A stretch of DNA of 64,000 nt from Neomegalonema sp. (GTDB lineage: Bacteria > Pseudomonadota > Alphaproteobacteria > Rhodobacterales > Rhodobacteraceae): assembly GCF_028688855.1 (NCBI RefSeq), contig NZ_JAQTXI010000004.1, positions 159,940-223,939 of the forward strand, given 5' to 3'. Made by a program: the position numbers and the translations under genes. The notes beneath the pieces are model-generated. The model saw nothing but the letters and a program-made list of their open reading frames with translations. It had not been told where the DNA came from and ran no database searches. Positions 1-8,526 of this stretch are shown one piece after another. Numbering within the stretch: position 1 is the stretch's first letter; every line of letters starts with the position of its first letter.

Positions 1-815
1 GCCTGAGTCGCGAGCGGGGCCTCCGCGATCTCGTCGAAGAAGAGCGTCCCGCCCCGCGCCTGAAGGAAAAGCCCCTCGCGCCGCCCCTTCGCCCCAGGGA
101 AAGCCCCCTCGACATGGCCGAACAGCTCGGAGTCCGCCGTCTCCTCCGGCATGGCCGCGCAATCGACGGGGATGAACGGGCGTTCCGCGCGGTCGGACAG
201 GCTGTGGATCATCCGCGCCGCGACCTCCTTGCCCGTCCCGGATTCCCCGGTCAGCAGCACCGAGCTCGGCGAGGGCGCCGCCCGGGCTATGGCCGCGCGG
301 ATCTCCTCCAGGGCGGGCGCGGCGCCGGTCAGACGATCCGTCTCCTCCGAGGCGCGGCGGATCTCGCGGCGCAGGAGGCTAATTTCGGCCTTGAGGCGGC
401 TCCGCTCGACGGCGCGCAGGGCGGCGTTCAGGATCTGGTTCGCCCGGAAGGGTTTCAGCACCAGATCGGCGGCGCCCGCCTGCATGGCCTCGATGGCCAT
501 TTCGAGATCGCCGAAAGCCGAGATCAGCACCACCGGCGGCGTATGGCCCGCCTCCCGCTGGCGCGCGAGCCAGTCGAGGCCCCGCGCCTCGCCGAGCATG
601 TTGTCGAGGACGATCAGGTCGAAGGCCTCGACCGCGAGCCATTCCTCCGCCTCCTCCAGGTCGGAGGCCTGTTCGACCCGGCGGCAGCGCGGCCCGAGAA
701 TCCGCCAGAGGAAATTGCGCATCCCCGCCTCGTCGTCGACGATCAGCACGGAGATCCGGCTCAGAAGCTCGGCGTCGGAGGAGGACGCGTCCTGAAGGCT
801 GGCGGCGGTCGGCAA
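1..815 (-). CDS. Sigma-54-type response regulator, C-terminal part missing
   Basis: This is an NtrC/DctD-like two-component regulator whose end lies off the left edge. The receiver domain spans about residues 20-140, with the acidic pair at 27-28, the likely phospho-acceptor Asp about 71 (LDNML) and the conserved Lys in VLKPF. An AAA+ domain follows with Walker A GESGTGKE and a DEI motif. The loop that normally reads GAFTGA reads GAFPGA here. I chose the TTG start at 815 because AGGAGG lies seven bases upstream; an in-frame ATG at 845 is the alternative. It is transcribed away from the neighbouring LysR operon's end. The signal sensed and the partner kinase are not visible in the window. Confidence 0.85.
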   Translation of the reverse strand, partial: MPTAASLQDASSSDAELLSRISVLIVDDEAGMRNFLWRILGPRCRRVEQASDLEEAEEWLAVEAFDLIVLDNMLGEARGLDWLARQREAGHTPPVVLISAFGDLEMAIEAMQAGAADLVLKPFRANQILNAALRAVERSRLKAEISLLRREIRRASEETDRLTGAAPALEEIRAAIARAAPSPSSVLLTGESGTGKEVAARMIHSLSDRAERPFIPVDCAAMPEETADSELFGHVEGAFPGAKGRREGLFLQARGGTLFFDEIAEAPLATQ

Positions 816-871
816 GACGGCTCCTCCTCTTCCCGAACCGGGCATGTCCTGGGGGATGGGGCGCGCCGCGC

Positions 872-1762
872 TCAGGCGGAGGGGGCGGCCTGCGTCCACT
901 CCTCGCGCAGCGCGGCGACGCAGTCAAGCAGCGCCTGAGCCATGGGCGAAGGCGGCGCGCGCGCCGCCGTGAGCAGGCCGAGGCTCGGTGCCGCCTCCTC
1001 GTCGTCCAGAGGATGCAGAAGGATGTCGTCCTCCGCGCTCAGGAGATGGCGGAAAGCCTCCGGGACCACGGCGCACCAGAGCCCCTCCCGCAGATGGGCC
1101 AGCACGCCGTCGAGCCCGGAGCAGACCACCGCCGCGCGGATCTTGCGCGGGGCGAACTCCCGACGCGCCATCTCCTCCGTCGCGCAGAGGGGCTGCGTCG
1201 AGGCGTCGCTCCAGCCATGGGCGAGGCCCGAGGCGAAGGGGTGGTCCTTGCGGCAGGCGAAGAGCGGCGCCTCGCGCCAGAGCGGCGTCCAGACGAGCCC
1301 TTCGGCCTCCTCCTCCGGGGCGCGGGTGAGGCCGCCCTCCAGCGCGAGGCCGCGCAGCCCTGCGAGGATCGCCTCCGGCGCAAGCTGGCTGATCGAGAGG
1401 CGGGCCAGAGGATTGCGGGCCTCGAAGCGGGCGGAGAGCGCCGGAACCAGAGGCGCCGCCGCCGAAAGGACGCCCAGCCGCAGGGTTCCCGTGAGGCCGC
1501 CCTTGCGCCGCCCGTCGAGGGCCGCGCGGAGGTCGCCGTAATCGGCGAGGATGCGGCGTCCCCAGATCAGCACGCGCTCGCCTTCGGCGGTGAGTCCCAT
1601 GAAGCGCTGTCCCCGCAGGATCAGCGTGACGCCGAGATCCTCCTCCAGCTTGCGCAAGGCCAGCGACAAGGCGGGCTGGGTCACGCCGCAGAGATCCGCC
1701 GCGCGGCCGAAATGCCGCTCCTCGGCGAGGGTGACGAAGAAATCCAGATGACGGATGAGCAA
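872..1762 (-). CDS. LysR-family transcriptional regulator
   Basis: This is a LysR regulator of about 296 residues with an N-terminal winged helix-turn-helix (ERHFGRAADLCGVTQPALS, about residues 16-34) and a C-terminal effector-binding domain. The TTG start at 1762 is preceded by AGAGGAG and gives the N-terminus MLIRHLDFF. That matches the ATG-started paralogue at 12972-13898 (MLIRHLRFF), so the longer reading from an upstream ATG is unlikely. It is the last gene of a minus-strand run (acyl-CoA dehydrogenase-like, PhnD-like, MetE-like, OsmC-like, LysR) and starts 16 bases after the OsmC-like stop. It probably controls that operon. The effector is unknown. Confidence 0.85.
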   Translation of the reverse strand: MLIRHLDFFVTLAEERHFGRAADLCGVTQPALSLALRKLEEDLGVTLILRGQRFMGLTAEGERVLIWGRRILADYGDLRAALDGRRKGGLTGTLRLGVLSAAAPLVPALSARFEARNPLARLSISQLAPEAILAGLRGLALEGGLTRAPEEEAEGLVWTPLWREAPLFACRKDHPFASGLAHGWSDASTQPLCATEEMARREFAPRKIRAAVVCSGLDGVLAHLREGLWCAVVPEAFRHLLSAEDDILLHPLDDEEAAPSLGLLTAARAPPSPMAQALLDCVAALREEWTQAAPSA

Positions 1763-1778
1763 GGCGGCTCCTCTGCGG

Positions 1779-2246
1779 CTAGTCCAGCGGCTTGAAGAGG
1801 ACCGCGACATCGGCGCCTCGCGCCAGCGTCTGGTAAAGAGGACAAAGGCGCAGCGCCTCCTGACAGAACTCCCCGAAGGCCTCGGGCGTCAAGCCTGTCC
1901 AGGCGTAGATCGTCGCGCGGATGCGGCTGAAATGCGGAGTCCCTCCGGCGCCCCTCACGCCGACCAGAGGCAGAGGATCGGCCAGTTGCAGCGCAAGGGA
2001 GCCCTCCAGATCCTCGACCGGCACGCCGCGCCTGCGGCCATGGGCGCGCAAAGTCAGCATGAGGCTGCTGAGCAAGGCGCCGGCGAAATAATCGACGCTG
2101 CTGATCTCCATGCTCTCGTTGTCGAAGCTGATCGCCGAGCCCACGGCGAAGGCGGTCTTGTCGGTGAAGACCTTCACCTCGCCGGAATCGCGGGAGACGG
2201 CGCGAAAGCTCATGTCGTGGAAGCGGGATTCATAGACCTCAGCCAT
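1779..2246 (-). CDS. OsmC-like protein
   Basis: This 155-residue protein resembles the OsmC/Ohr fold. It has a short beta-rich N-terminus, a central helix entered by SSVDYFAGALLSSLMLTL (family form: LLLAALAACTALTL) and a late CPLYQTL segment. OsmC peroxidases use two cysteines. Here the first position is Ser and only the second (CPLY) remains, so ordinary thiol peroxidase activity is doubtful. The start overlaps the end of the MetE-like gene by eight bases, implying translational coupling. Its constant company with a methyltransferase-like protein suggests a role linked to that chemistry, but this is inference. Confidence 0.75.
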   Translation of the reverse strand: MAEVYESRFHDMSFRAVSRDSGEVKVFTDKTAFAVGSAISFDNESMEISSVDYFAGALLSSLMLTLRAHGRRRGVPVEDLEGSLALQLADPLPLVGVRGAGGTPHFSRIRATIYAWTGLTPEAFGEFCQEALRLCPLYQTLARGADVAVLFKPLD

Positions 2247-3420
2247 GGCGCCGCCTGAGGATCCGCGCGGCCTCGGTCATGGCCGAGACCTTGCGCCCGA
2301 TGACCTCCTCGACGTTCATCGGGCGATTGGCGAAGGTCGCGAAGCCGCAATCGGGCGTCAGCATGAGGCGTTCCGGCGGCAGCCAGCGCAAGGCCTCTTC
2401 CGCGCGGTTCAGGATCTCCTCGACGCTCTCCACATGGTCGATGCGCGGATTGACGACGCCAAGGCCCAGGATCGTCCCGGAGCCGAACCGCCCATCCTCC
2501 AGCAGGGCCGAAAGCTCTCCGGCGCGGGGCGTGGAATATTCCAGCTCCAGCAGAGGCGCTTGGACTTCGGCGAAGAGATCCAGCAAAGGCGTATAGGGGC
2601 CGCTGAGCAGGGTGCTTTCGTCGCGGCTCCAGTTGCCGCGGCAGACATGCAGCGCCGCCAGAGAGCGGGCGCCGTCCACATGGGCCAGCACCGGCGCGAT
2701 CAGCGAAGCGGCGAAGGCCAGCTCTTCGGCGGGATCCTTGCGCTCCGACAGGGCGGCGCACATGAAGGAGCGCGGGCGGCCCTCGGTGAAGATCACTTCG
2801 GTCAGCACGGGCTCGTCGAACTGGATGACGGCGGCGCCCGCCTCCTGAAGCCGGGAGACCTCCTGCTGGAGCAAAGCCACGACGTCGCGGCCCAATTCCT
2901 CCTTGTCGGCGTAGGCCCGCCCCGACAGAGGCGCCAGCCACATGGAGCGGGTCAGCAGATAGGGGCCGGGCAAGGTGACCTTCAGCGGCTTGTTGGCGCG
3001 CCGCTTCATCATCTCCAGTTCCGGCAGGGCGATTCCGCCGCGATCTCCGAGCCTTCCGGTGCAGATGGCGTTGCGGATGCTGACCGCAGGCACGTCCAGA
3101 ATGGTCAGGATCTGCTCGAAGGCCTTCTTGTCCTCGATATGGTCGAGCAGCTGGCCCATATCCATCATCTCGACGCCCGAGAGCCGATCCGCGACGAAAG
3201 ACACGTAGTTGTCGCGGCCGAATTCGCCGCTCGTGAGGAGGTCGAGGCCCCAGTCCTCCTGAAGCGCGAGCGCCCGCCGCGTCTCCGCCTCGACCAGGGC
3301 GTCGAAGGCCTCGCGGGTCAGGGCGCCCTTGCGCAGGCCCCGCAAGCCGTCGAGGATCGCCCTGGGCCGGGGCAGGCTGCCCATCAGCGAGGTGGAGAAC
3401 AGCGGCGGACGGGCGGCCAT
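2239..3420 (-). CDS. Cobalamin-independent methionine synthase-like (MetE C-terminal domain type) protein
   Basis: This 393-residue protein matches the catalytic half of MetE (UROD/MetE-like TIM barrel) and lacks the N-terminal repeat of full-length MetE (about 750 residues). Visible motifs are an early SLPRP, SGEFGRDN, and two cysteine segments, HVCRGNWS and TPDCGFAT, that fit the zinc-binding residues of the family. Such core proteins transfer a methyl group to a thiol, but the donor need not be methyltetrahydrofolate. It starts three bases after the PhnD-like gene and overlaps the OsmC-like gene. The neighbours suggest a demethylation or methyl-transfer step on an imported or scavenged substrate rather than methionine synthesis. 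Confidence 0.8.
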   Translation of the reverse strand: MAARPPLFSTSLMGSLPRPRAILDGLRGLRKGALTREAFDALVEAETRRALALQEDWGLDLLTSGEFGRDNYVSFVADRLSGVEMMDMGQLLDHIEDKKAFEQILTILDVPAVSIRNAICTGRLGDRGGIALPELEMMKRRANKPLKVTLPGPYLLTRSMWLAPLSGRAYADKEELGRDVVALLQQEVSRLQEAGAAVIQFDEPVLTEVIFTEGRPRSFMCAALSERKDPAEELAFAASLIAPVLAHVDGARSLAALHVCRGNWSRDESTLLSGPYTPLLDLFAEVQAPLLELEYSTPRAGELSALLEDGRFGSGTILGLGVVNPRIDHVESVEEILNRAEEALRWLPPERLMLTPDCGFATFANRPMNVEEVIGRKVSAMTEAARILRRRHG

Positions 3421-3423
3421 GGC

Positions 3424-4257
3424 TCAGGCTTTCCCTGCGGAGGCGCCGAAGAACTTTAGATAATCGCAGGCTTCCTGCAACTGGGCGAAGCCGCTGGTCC
3501 GGCCCGGAACCCAGGCTTTCAGCCCCTCCATGTCCATCATCGTCCTGTGGTCCGGATTGTTGTAATCCATGCGGTCGAGCACCTCCATCCAGCGCTCGAA
3601 ACGCTCCGGCTGAAGGTCCGGGCGGCCGACGAAGATGCAGTGATCGAATTCCGGCGTGGCCGCGATGCTGACCACCTTGCCGGAATCGACGGTTCCGTCT
3701 TTCCTCCAGGCCTCCCAATTGAGGTCGAGGGCCGCCGCGGCGTCGACTTCGCCCGCCTGCAGGGCTTTCACGGCGTCCAGTTCGCCGCCGACGTGATCGC
3801 CATGCAGCCCCACGCCGACGTCGAAGCGCTTCTCGACGTAATCCTTTCCGAACTCCAGGCCATGGCGGCGCAGCAGATTGATCGGGATCAGCCGCGCCTG
3901 AGGCGAATCCGAGGCCCCCAGCCCCACGACCTTGCCCTTGAGCCCCGCCAGGCTGGTCAGGCCGCTTTCCTTGCGCACGAGGAGATGGGTCTTGCGGTCG
4001 CGGTCGGCGTCGCGCATGGCGCCGTAGAGGCAACGCCCCTCGCCGCGCAGATGGCAGTCCACCCAGGCGAGCGGAGAATTCCAGGCGATGTCGATCTCGC
4101 CCGCGAAGAGGCCGTCCACCTGGCTTTTGTAGTCGCTGTAGAATTCACATCGCGTCTCCAGCCCTTCCCGGCGGAAGAAATCGGCGATGATCCCCCAGAT
4201 GACGGTGACCTTGGGATCGTAGATCACGGCCCCGACCTTGATCGCTTCGCTGCTCAT
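3424..4257 (-). CDS. PhnD-like substrate-binding protein without signal peptide
   Basis: This 277-residue protein resembles the periplasmic binding proteins of phosphate/phosphonate-type ABC transporters (PhnD superfamily). Family-like segments are GAVIYDPKVTVIWG, a GEIDIAWNSPLAW stretch, LAGLKGKVVGLG and an alternating AGEVDAAAALD motif. The N-terminus (MSSEAIKVG) goes straight into the first beta strand with no hydrophobic leader, and no permease or ATPase gene is adjacent. It may therefore act in the cytoplasm as a ligand sensor or substrate carrier, or as an enzyme with this fold. A GGGAGAG ribosome-binding site precedes the ATG. It lies between the flavoprotein and MetE-like genes. Confidence 0.75.
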   Translation of the reverse strand: MSSEAIKVGAVIYDPKVTVIWGIIADFFRREGLETRCEFYSDYKSQVDGLFAGEIDIAWNSPLAWVDCHLRGEGRCLYGAMRDADRDRKTHLLVRKESGLTSLAGLKGKVVGLGASDSPQARLIPINLLRRHGLEFGKDYVEKRFDVGVGLHGDHVGGELDAVKALQAGEVDAAAALDLNWEAWRKDGTVDSGKVVSIAATPEFDHCIFVGRPDLQPERFERWMEVLDRMDYNNPDHRTMMDMEGLKAWVPGRTSGFAQLQEACDYLKFFGASAGKA

Positions 4258-4341
4258 GGCGTCAGTCTCTCCCTGGCTGAGTTCGGAAATCCTGACGGCG
4301 CGGAGAACCCCCTCCGCGCCGCCTTGCGACGGTCTTGCGGG

Positions 4342-5451
4342 TCAGGGGATCGGCTGATCGGTCAGGATCTTGCCGAGCCACAGGTTCAGCACGTCCACGC
4401 CGGGCGCCATGACCTGGCCGGCGTAGGCGTCGCGCAGGAAACGCTCGATGGGCAGGGCCTTGTTGTAGGCCTTGCCGCCGCCCACGCGCATCGCGAGCCG
4501 ACCGCATTCGATGGCGGATTCCGCCGAGAAGATGCGCGCCGCGAGGATCTTCGGCAGAGCGTCGGCCTCGGCGCGGGCGGCCTCCAGAGTCAGGCTGCGG
4601 GCGGCGGCGGCGCGGACGTAGATGGCCGAAAGATGGTTCTGCACCGTCTCGATATGGCTGAGGGCCGAGCCGTCGGGATAGGTGCGCGATTTCGCATGCC
4701 CGGCGGCGAGCTCCCCGAGGGTGGCGCAGACGCCGCTGTAGATCGCCGCGAGGCCGGTCACGAAGAAGATCGACACCACGCCGAGCAGCTGCTCCTGCCC
4801 TGAGCCCGCCGCGCCGATCCGGGCGTCGAAGCCGAGCTTCACGTCGTCGAGCAGCATCGGACAGGAGATGTTGGAGCGCATGCCCAGTCCGTTCCAGGCG
4901 CTGCTCTGGAAGCTCACGCCCGGCGTGGAGAGCGGCAGGGCCCAGTTGTCGAGCTTGCCCTCCTCCTCGGCGCGCGTGATGATCATGTAGGTGGAGGCCT
5001 TGCCCGCCGAGGTCACCATGCTCTTGGCGCCGTTGATCGTCACGCCCTCGGGGCCGAAGGCCGCCTCGATCTGCGGATTGTAGAAATGCGTGCCGGAACC
5101 GAACTCGCTATAGGCGAGCGCCATGAATTTTCCGTCCAGCACGTCCTTGCAGATCCGGCGCTTCTGCGCCTCGTCGCCATGGGTCAGGGCGCATCTCAGG
5201 GCCACGTTGTGCATCATGTAGCAGAGCGCGGCGCTGGGATTGGCCTCGGCGAAGGCGAGGCAGGCCTCCGCATGCTCGGGCAGGCCGCCGCCCTGTCCGC
5301 CGAACTCCTCGGGGATCAGCAGCGCGAACCAGCCATGAGCGGCCATCTGCCTGAAGGCTTCGTCCGGAAAGGACGCCGTGGCGTCGCATTCGGCGCTGGT
5401 GGGCAGGACATGCGCGCGGGCGAAGTCCCTGGCCTGCTGATAGACGGACAT
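4342..5451 (-). CDS. Acyl-CoA dehydrogenase-family flavoprotein
   Basis: This 369-residue protein has the acyl-CoA dehydrogenase fold: an N-terminal helical domain (AAHGWFALLIPEEFGGQGGG), a middle beta domain (YSEFGSGTHF, GAKSMVTSAGKA) and a C-terminal helical domain ending in a conserved Arg/Asp segment (ERFLRDAYAGQVMAPGVDVL). The family includes both dehydrogenases and flavin monooxygenases acting on sulfur or nitrogen compounds. Its operon partners (PhnD-like, MetE-like, OsmC-like) make a monooxygenase or an unusual dehydrogenase more likely than beta-oxidation. I chose the ATG at 5451 because AGAGGAG lies just upstream; a longer frame adds 20 Arg-rich residues. It is the first gene of the operon. 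Confidence 0.8.
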   Translation of the reverse strand: MSVYQQARDFARAHVLPTSAECDATASFPDEAFRQMAAHGWFALLIPEEFGGQGGGLPEHAEACLAFAEANPSAALCYMMHNVALRCALTHGDEAQKRRICKDVLDGKFMALAYSEFGSGTHFYNPQIEAAFGPEGVTINGAKSMVTSAGKASTYMIITRAEEEGKLDNWALPLSTPGVSFQSSAWNGLGMRSNISCPMLLDDVKLGFDARIGAAGSGQEQLLGVVSIFFVTGLAAIYSGVCATLGELAAGHAKSRTYPDGSALSHIETVQNHLSAIYVRAAAARSLTLEAARAEADALPKILAARIFSAESAIECGRLAMRVGGGKAYNKALPIERFLRDAYAGQVMAPGVDVLNLWLGKILTDQPIP

Positions 5452-5894
5452 TTCTGTTCTCCTCTGGCTGATGCGCCGTCGCCTGAAAGGGCGGGTCGCC
5501 GTCCGGCGCAAGTTCTGCGCTGGAGTCCCGGCTTCCTGATCGGGGCGCTGATTGCGCGGGCGGAGCCAGGCCGCGACCGGTTCCGCGCCCTGGCGTCGAA
5601 ACCGCGCGGCGAAGGCGTCATCCGATGCGCGAGGTCGGCGCTTCGGGCTGGGTCTGAAGGACGCGGACTCCGCCCGAGGCCCGCAAGCTCGGGCGCGGAT
5701 CGATTCCGGAGAGGGGGGAGAGGAGATGGACGACGCTCATGGGGGCGTTTCCCTGTTCGGGGCGACGCGGACCCTCCGCAGCCGCAACCACATCCCTCTC
5801 TTGCCACCTCCCCACACGCCGGGCAAGGATTTCAGGCGGCGCGCGCAAGCCGGAGGGACGCAGGCGCCCGGGACGAGGGCGCCTGCGGGAGGCC
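5452..5894. other. Intergenic region upstream of the flavoprotein operon
   Basis: This 443-base stretch lies between nhaA and the flavoprotein operon, both on the minus strand. It must hold the operon promoter, but I see no clear -35/-10 pair. An inverted repeat CGCCCGAG-N9-CTCGGGCG occupies 5671-5695, and the nhaA-proximal hairpin is listed separately. Short open frames here have composition typical of chance frames and are not called. Confidence 0.5.
5861..5885 (-). terminator. Hairpin downstream of nhaA
   Basis: A perfect nine-base stem (CAGGCGCCC with GGGCGCCTG) around a seven-base loop lies about ten bases past the nhaA stop. There is no strong T-tract, so it may be a Rho-independent terminator of weak type or a 3' stabilising hairpin. 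Confidence 0.45.
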
Positions 5895-7076
5895 TCACGC
5901 CTGACGGCTTCGTCCGGCGGAGCGCAGCACGAGATATCCGCCGAGGCCCGCGAGGAGCGATCCGGCGAGAATGCCGAACTTCACCCGATCCTGAAGCGCG
6001 GGATCCGTGAAGGCGAGCAGCCCGATGAAGAGGCTCATGGTGAAGCCGATGCCGCAGAGCAGCGACAGCCCGAACATCTGCGTCCAGTTCGCGCCCGCCG
6101 GGAGCTCGGCGGCGCCGCTGCGGACCATCAGCACGACCGCACCGAAGACGCCGATCAGCTTGCCGAGCACCAGTCCCCCGGCCACGCCCAGAGACAGAGG
6201 CTCCGCCAGCACCGAGGGCGAGACCCCCGAGAAGGAGACTCCGGCGTTGGCGAATCCGAAGATGGGCACGATCAGGAAGGCGACCGGCAGATGAAGGGCG
6301 TGCTCCAGCTTGCGCAGGGGAGAAACCTCCGCTCCGCCGGAGAGGGCCTTCAGCGGAACGGTCAGCGCCAGCAGCACGCCTGCGACCGTCGCATGGACGC
6401 CCGAACGCAGCACGAAGACCCAGAGCGCCAGACCCAGCAGCAGATAGAGCGGCAGGGACGCGACTCCGCGCAGATTGAGGGCGAGCAGCAGGCCCAGAAT
6501 CGCCGCCGCTCCGGCGAGATCCCCGAGGGACAGGGAGCTGGTGTAGAACAGCGCGATGATCACGACGGCGCCGAGATCGTCGATGATCGCCAGCGCGGCC
6601 AGAAACACCTTCAGGGAGGTCGGGACGCGCGGCCCGAGCAGAGACAGCACGCCCAGAGCGAAGGCGATGTCGGTCGCGGCGGGGATCGCCCATCCTCGGG
6701 CGGTGGCCGGATCCGAACCGTTGAAGGCGAGGTAGATCAGGGCGGGCGCGGCCATGCCGCCCGCCGCCGCGACGCCCGGCAGAAGCCGCCGCGTCCATGT
6801 GGAGAGCTCGCCTTCGGTCATCTCGCGCTTGATCTCGAGTCCGACGAGCAGGAAGAAGACGGCCATGAGCGCGTCGTTGACCCAGTGCTGGACGCTCAGA
6901 GGGCCGATGTAGGCGTGGACGGCGGAGAAATAGGCCTCGGCCCAGGGCGAATTGGCGATGAGGATCGCCAGCAGGGCGACGAACATCAGCAGAAGCCCGC
7001 CGGAGGCCTCGCTGTTCAGGAAGCGCCGCAGCAGGGAGCGGTCCCGGGGGGACGTCGCAGGGTGATGGGAGGACAT
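5895..7076 (-). CDS. nhaA: Na+/H+ antiporter NhaA
   Basis: This is an inner-membrane electrogenic sodium/proton antiporter of 393 residues with about a dozen hydrophobic helices. The pore signature is clear: PAATDIAFALGVLSLLG in the first half, followed by ALAIIDDLGAVVIIALFYT, which holds the paired Asp residues that bind Na+/H+. The early VNDALMAVFFLLVGLEIKRE segment is also diagnostic. The ATG at 7076 (MSSHHPATS) gives the usual NhaA length; an in-frame start 24 residues upstream is less likely. It is monocistronic, followed by a hairpin. It probably supports growth in salt or at alkaline pH. A Kef-type antiporter lies nearby on the other strand. Confidence 0.95.
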   Translation of the reverse strand: MSSHHPATSPRDRSLLRRFLNSEASGGLLLMFVALLAILIANSPWAEAYFSAVHAYIGPLSVQHWVNDALMAVFFLLVGLEIKREMTEGELSTWTRRLLPGVAAAGGMAAPALIYLAFNGSDPATARGWAIPAATDIAFALGVLSLLGPRVPTSLKVFLAALAIIDDLGAVVIIALFYTSSLSLGDLAGAAAILGLLLALNLRGVASLPLYLLLGLALWVFVLRSGVHATVAGVLLALTVPLKALSGGAEVSPLRKLEHALHLPVAFLIVPIFGFANAGVSFSGVSPSVLAEPLSLGVAGGLVLGKLIGVFGAVVLMVRSGAAELPAGANWTQMFGLSLLCGIGFTMSLFIGLLAFTDPALQDRVKFGILAGSLLAGLGGYLVLRSAGRSRQA

Positions 7077-7443
7077 GAGTTCAGGAACCTCGAAACAGGT
7101 TGCATCCGGTTCTCCGTAAGTGAGGGGGATCCTCGGCGCACGCAGCACACGCCTGCTGGATCATAGCCTGATCGCCGGCCGGATCCGAGAATTTTCCGGC
7201 GGATCCGCCTCCGGAGATCCGGAGACGGTCCGGGCGACGATGACCGACTCTTTCATGCGCACGGCCATGCTCGAAGCTCACGCCTCCTGAAGAAGCCGGG
7301 CCAGAACCCGAGCCCGGGGTCTTGAGCATAATGTAGGGGTGGGCGGGGCCTGCGTCGTGACGCTTTATGGTCGGGCCGCCAGATCAGGCGGCGCGACGAC
7401 AAACCTTGCGCATAAAAAAACAGATCGAACATGGGAGGCAACG
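7077..7443. other. Divergent intergenic region between nhaA and an outer-membrane protein gene
   Basis: This 367-base stretch contains no credible gene. Two short GC-rich dyads (around CCGGCGGATCCGCC and TCCGGAGATCCGGA, about 7196-7225) may be regulatory. A CATAAT hexamer near 7327-7332 could be a -10 element for the rightward gene, but I cannot pair it with a convincing -35. The ribosome-binding site GGGAGG precedes the ATG at 7444. Confidence 0.4.
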
Positions 7444-8346
7444 ATGCCGTTCTGGCGTCTGAAGACGAACATTCACAGCCTGAGCGCGGCCCTGGTCGCC
7501 GGACTGGCCGGAGCTCTCGCGGCCGGCCCCGCCGCCGCCGTCGACGTCATGCCCGCCGATTACACCGTTCTCCCCTCCGGGACGAACGCGGCGCTGATCT
7601 ACGGGCAATACACGACCGCCGGAAAACTGCACGTCGAGGGAGCCGGCGAAGTCCCCGATTCCAGACTCGACACGGCCGTCGGCATCGCCCGTCTGCTGCA
7701 TTACTCCGATCTCGACGGACTCCCCTTCGCCGTCCAGGCCATCCTGCCTTTCGGCGGACTCACGGAAGCCCGGATCGGCGGCGCCGACCTCGAGACGGAG
7801 AACGGAGTCGGAGACCTCACCCTCGGACTCACCGTCTGGCCGCTCAACACCAGCGGGCCTTACGGGACCACCCTCGGCGTGACCACCTATGTCGCCCTGC
7901 CGACCGGCGACCACAGCGGAACGCCGGGGACTCTGAGCCTCGGCTCGGGCTCCTTCAACATCACGCCGCAGATCGGGCTTGTCCAGGGCCTCGGCGGCTC
8001 CCTCTTCCTCGACGCCACCGCCGACATGACCTTCCGCCAGGATCATGACCATTTCGGAGTCGAGCATTCCCGCGATCCCTCGACCCAGCTTCAGGCCTAT
8101 CTGCGCTATCAGACCTCGCCCTCCACCTCCTTCTCCCTCGGCTATTCGGGGCTCTTCGGCGGCGAGGACTACGTCGACGGCGTCTATCAGGGCACCAAGA
8201 CGCGCTCCGATCAGGTGCGCCTCTTCGCCGCCACGATGCTCTCTCCGACCGTGCAGATTCAGGGCATGCTCGCCACGGACCTGCGGACGGAGGGCGGCTT
8301 CGAACAGGACGTGGTCGGCACCATCCGTCTGATGAAGCTCTTCTGA
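7444..8346 (+). CDS. Outer-membrane protein of the MetA-pathway phenol-degradation family
   Basis: This 300-residue protein starts with a typical Sec signal peptide (Arg/Lys, then a hydrophobic Ala/Leu/Gly run to about residue 30, cleavage near AAA-VDV). The mature part is rich in alternating aromatic and polar residues (TTAGKLHVEG, GTTLGVTTYVALPTG, FSLGYSGLFGG), as expected for a beta barrel. The pattern fits the 'putative MetA-pathway of phenol degradation' family (SphA-like), often found in aromatic-degrading bacteria as uptake channels. The start follows GGGAGG by seven bases. It stands alone, with a terminator-like hairpin behind it. Its substrate is unknown; proximity to the aromatic island is suggestive only. 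Confidence 0.75.
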   Translation: MPFWRLKTNIHSLSAALVAGLAGALAAGPAAAVDVMPADYTVLPSGTNAALIYGQYTTAGKLHVEGAGEVPDSRLDTAVGIARLLHYSDLDGLPFAVQAILPFGGLTEARIGGADLETENGVGDLTLGLTVWPLNTSGPYGTTLGVTTYVALPTGDHSGTPGTLSLGSGSFNITPQIGLVQGLGGSLFLDATADMTFRQDHDHFGVEHSRDPSTQLQAYLRYQTSPSTSFSLGYSGLFGGEDYVDGVYQGTKTRSDQVRLFAATMLSPTVQIQGMLATDLRTEGGFEQDVVGTIRLMKLF

Positions 8347-8375
8347 GGCCTCGGCCTCACGACCGACGAACCGGA

Positions 8376-8403
8376 AGGCGGCCTCCCTCAGGGCGGGCCG
8401 CCT
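8376..8403 (+). terminator. Hairpin after the outer-membrane protein gene
   Basis: An eight-base stem AGGCGGCC/GGCCGCCT encloses a 12-base loop 30 bases past the stop codon at 8346 and is followed by a pyrimidine-rich CCCCTCCTGTTT. Confidence 0.5.
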
Positions 8404-8526
8404 CCCCTCCTGTTTCGCGCCGACTTCGCGGCTCTTGCGGTTTGCGCAGCCTTCGCCATTCTGACGCCCCGAATCGCCTGCGGGAAATCCTCCGCGCAGG
8501 CGTCGAAGATCCAGAAAGGCTGAAAA

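Noticed and set aside
5725..6010. Small plus-strand frame starting after a GGAG-like site
   Set aside because: It runs antisense into nhaA, has Arg/Pro-rich composition and no homologous feature.
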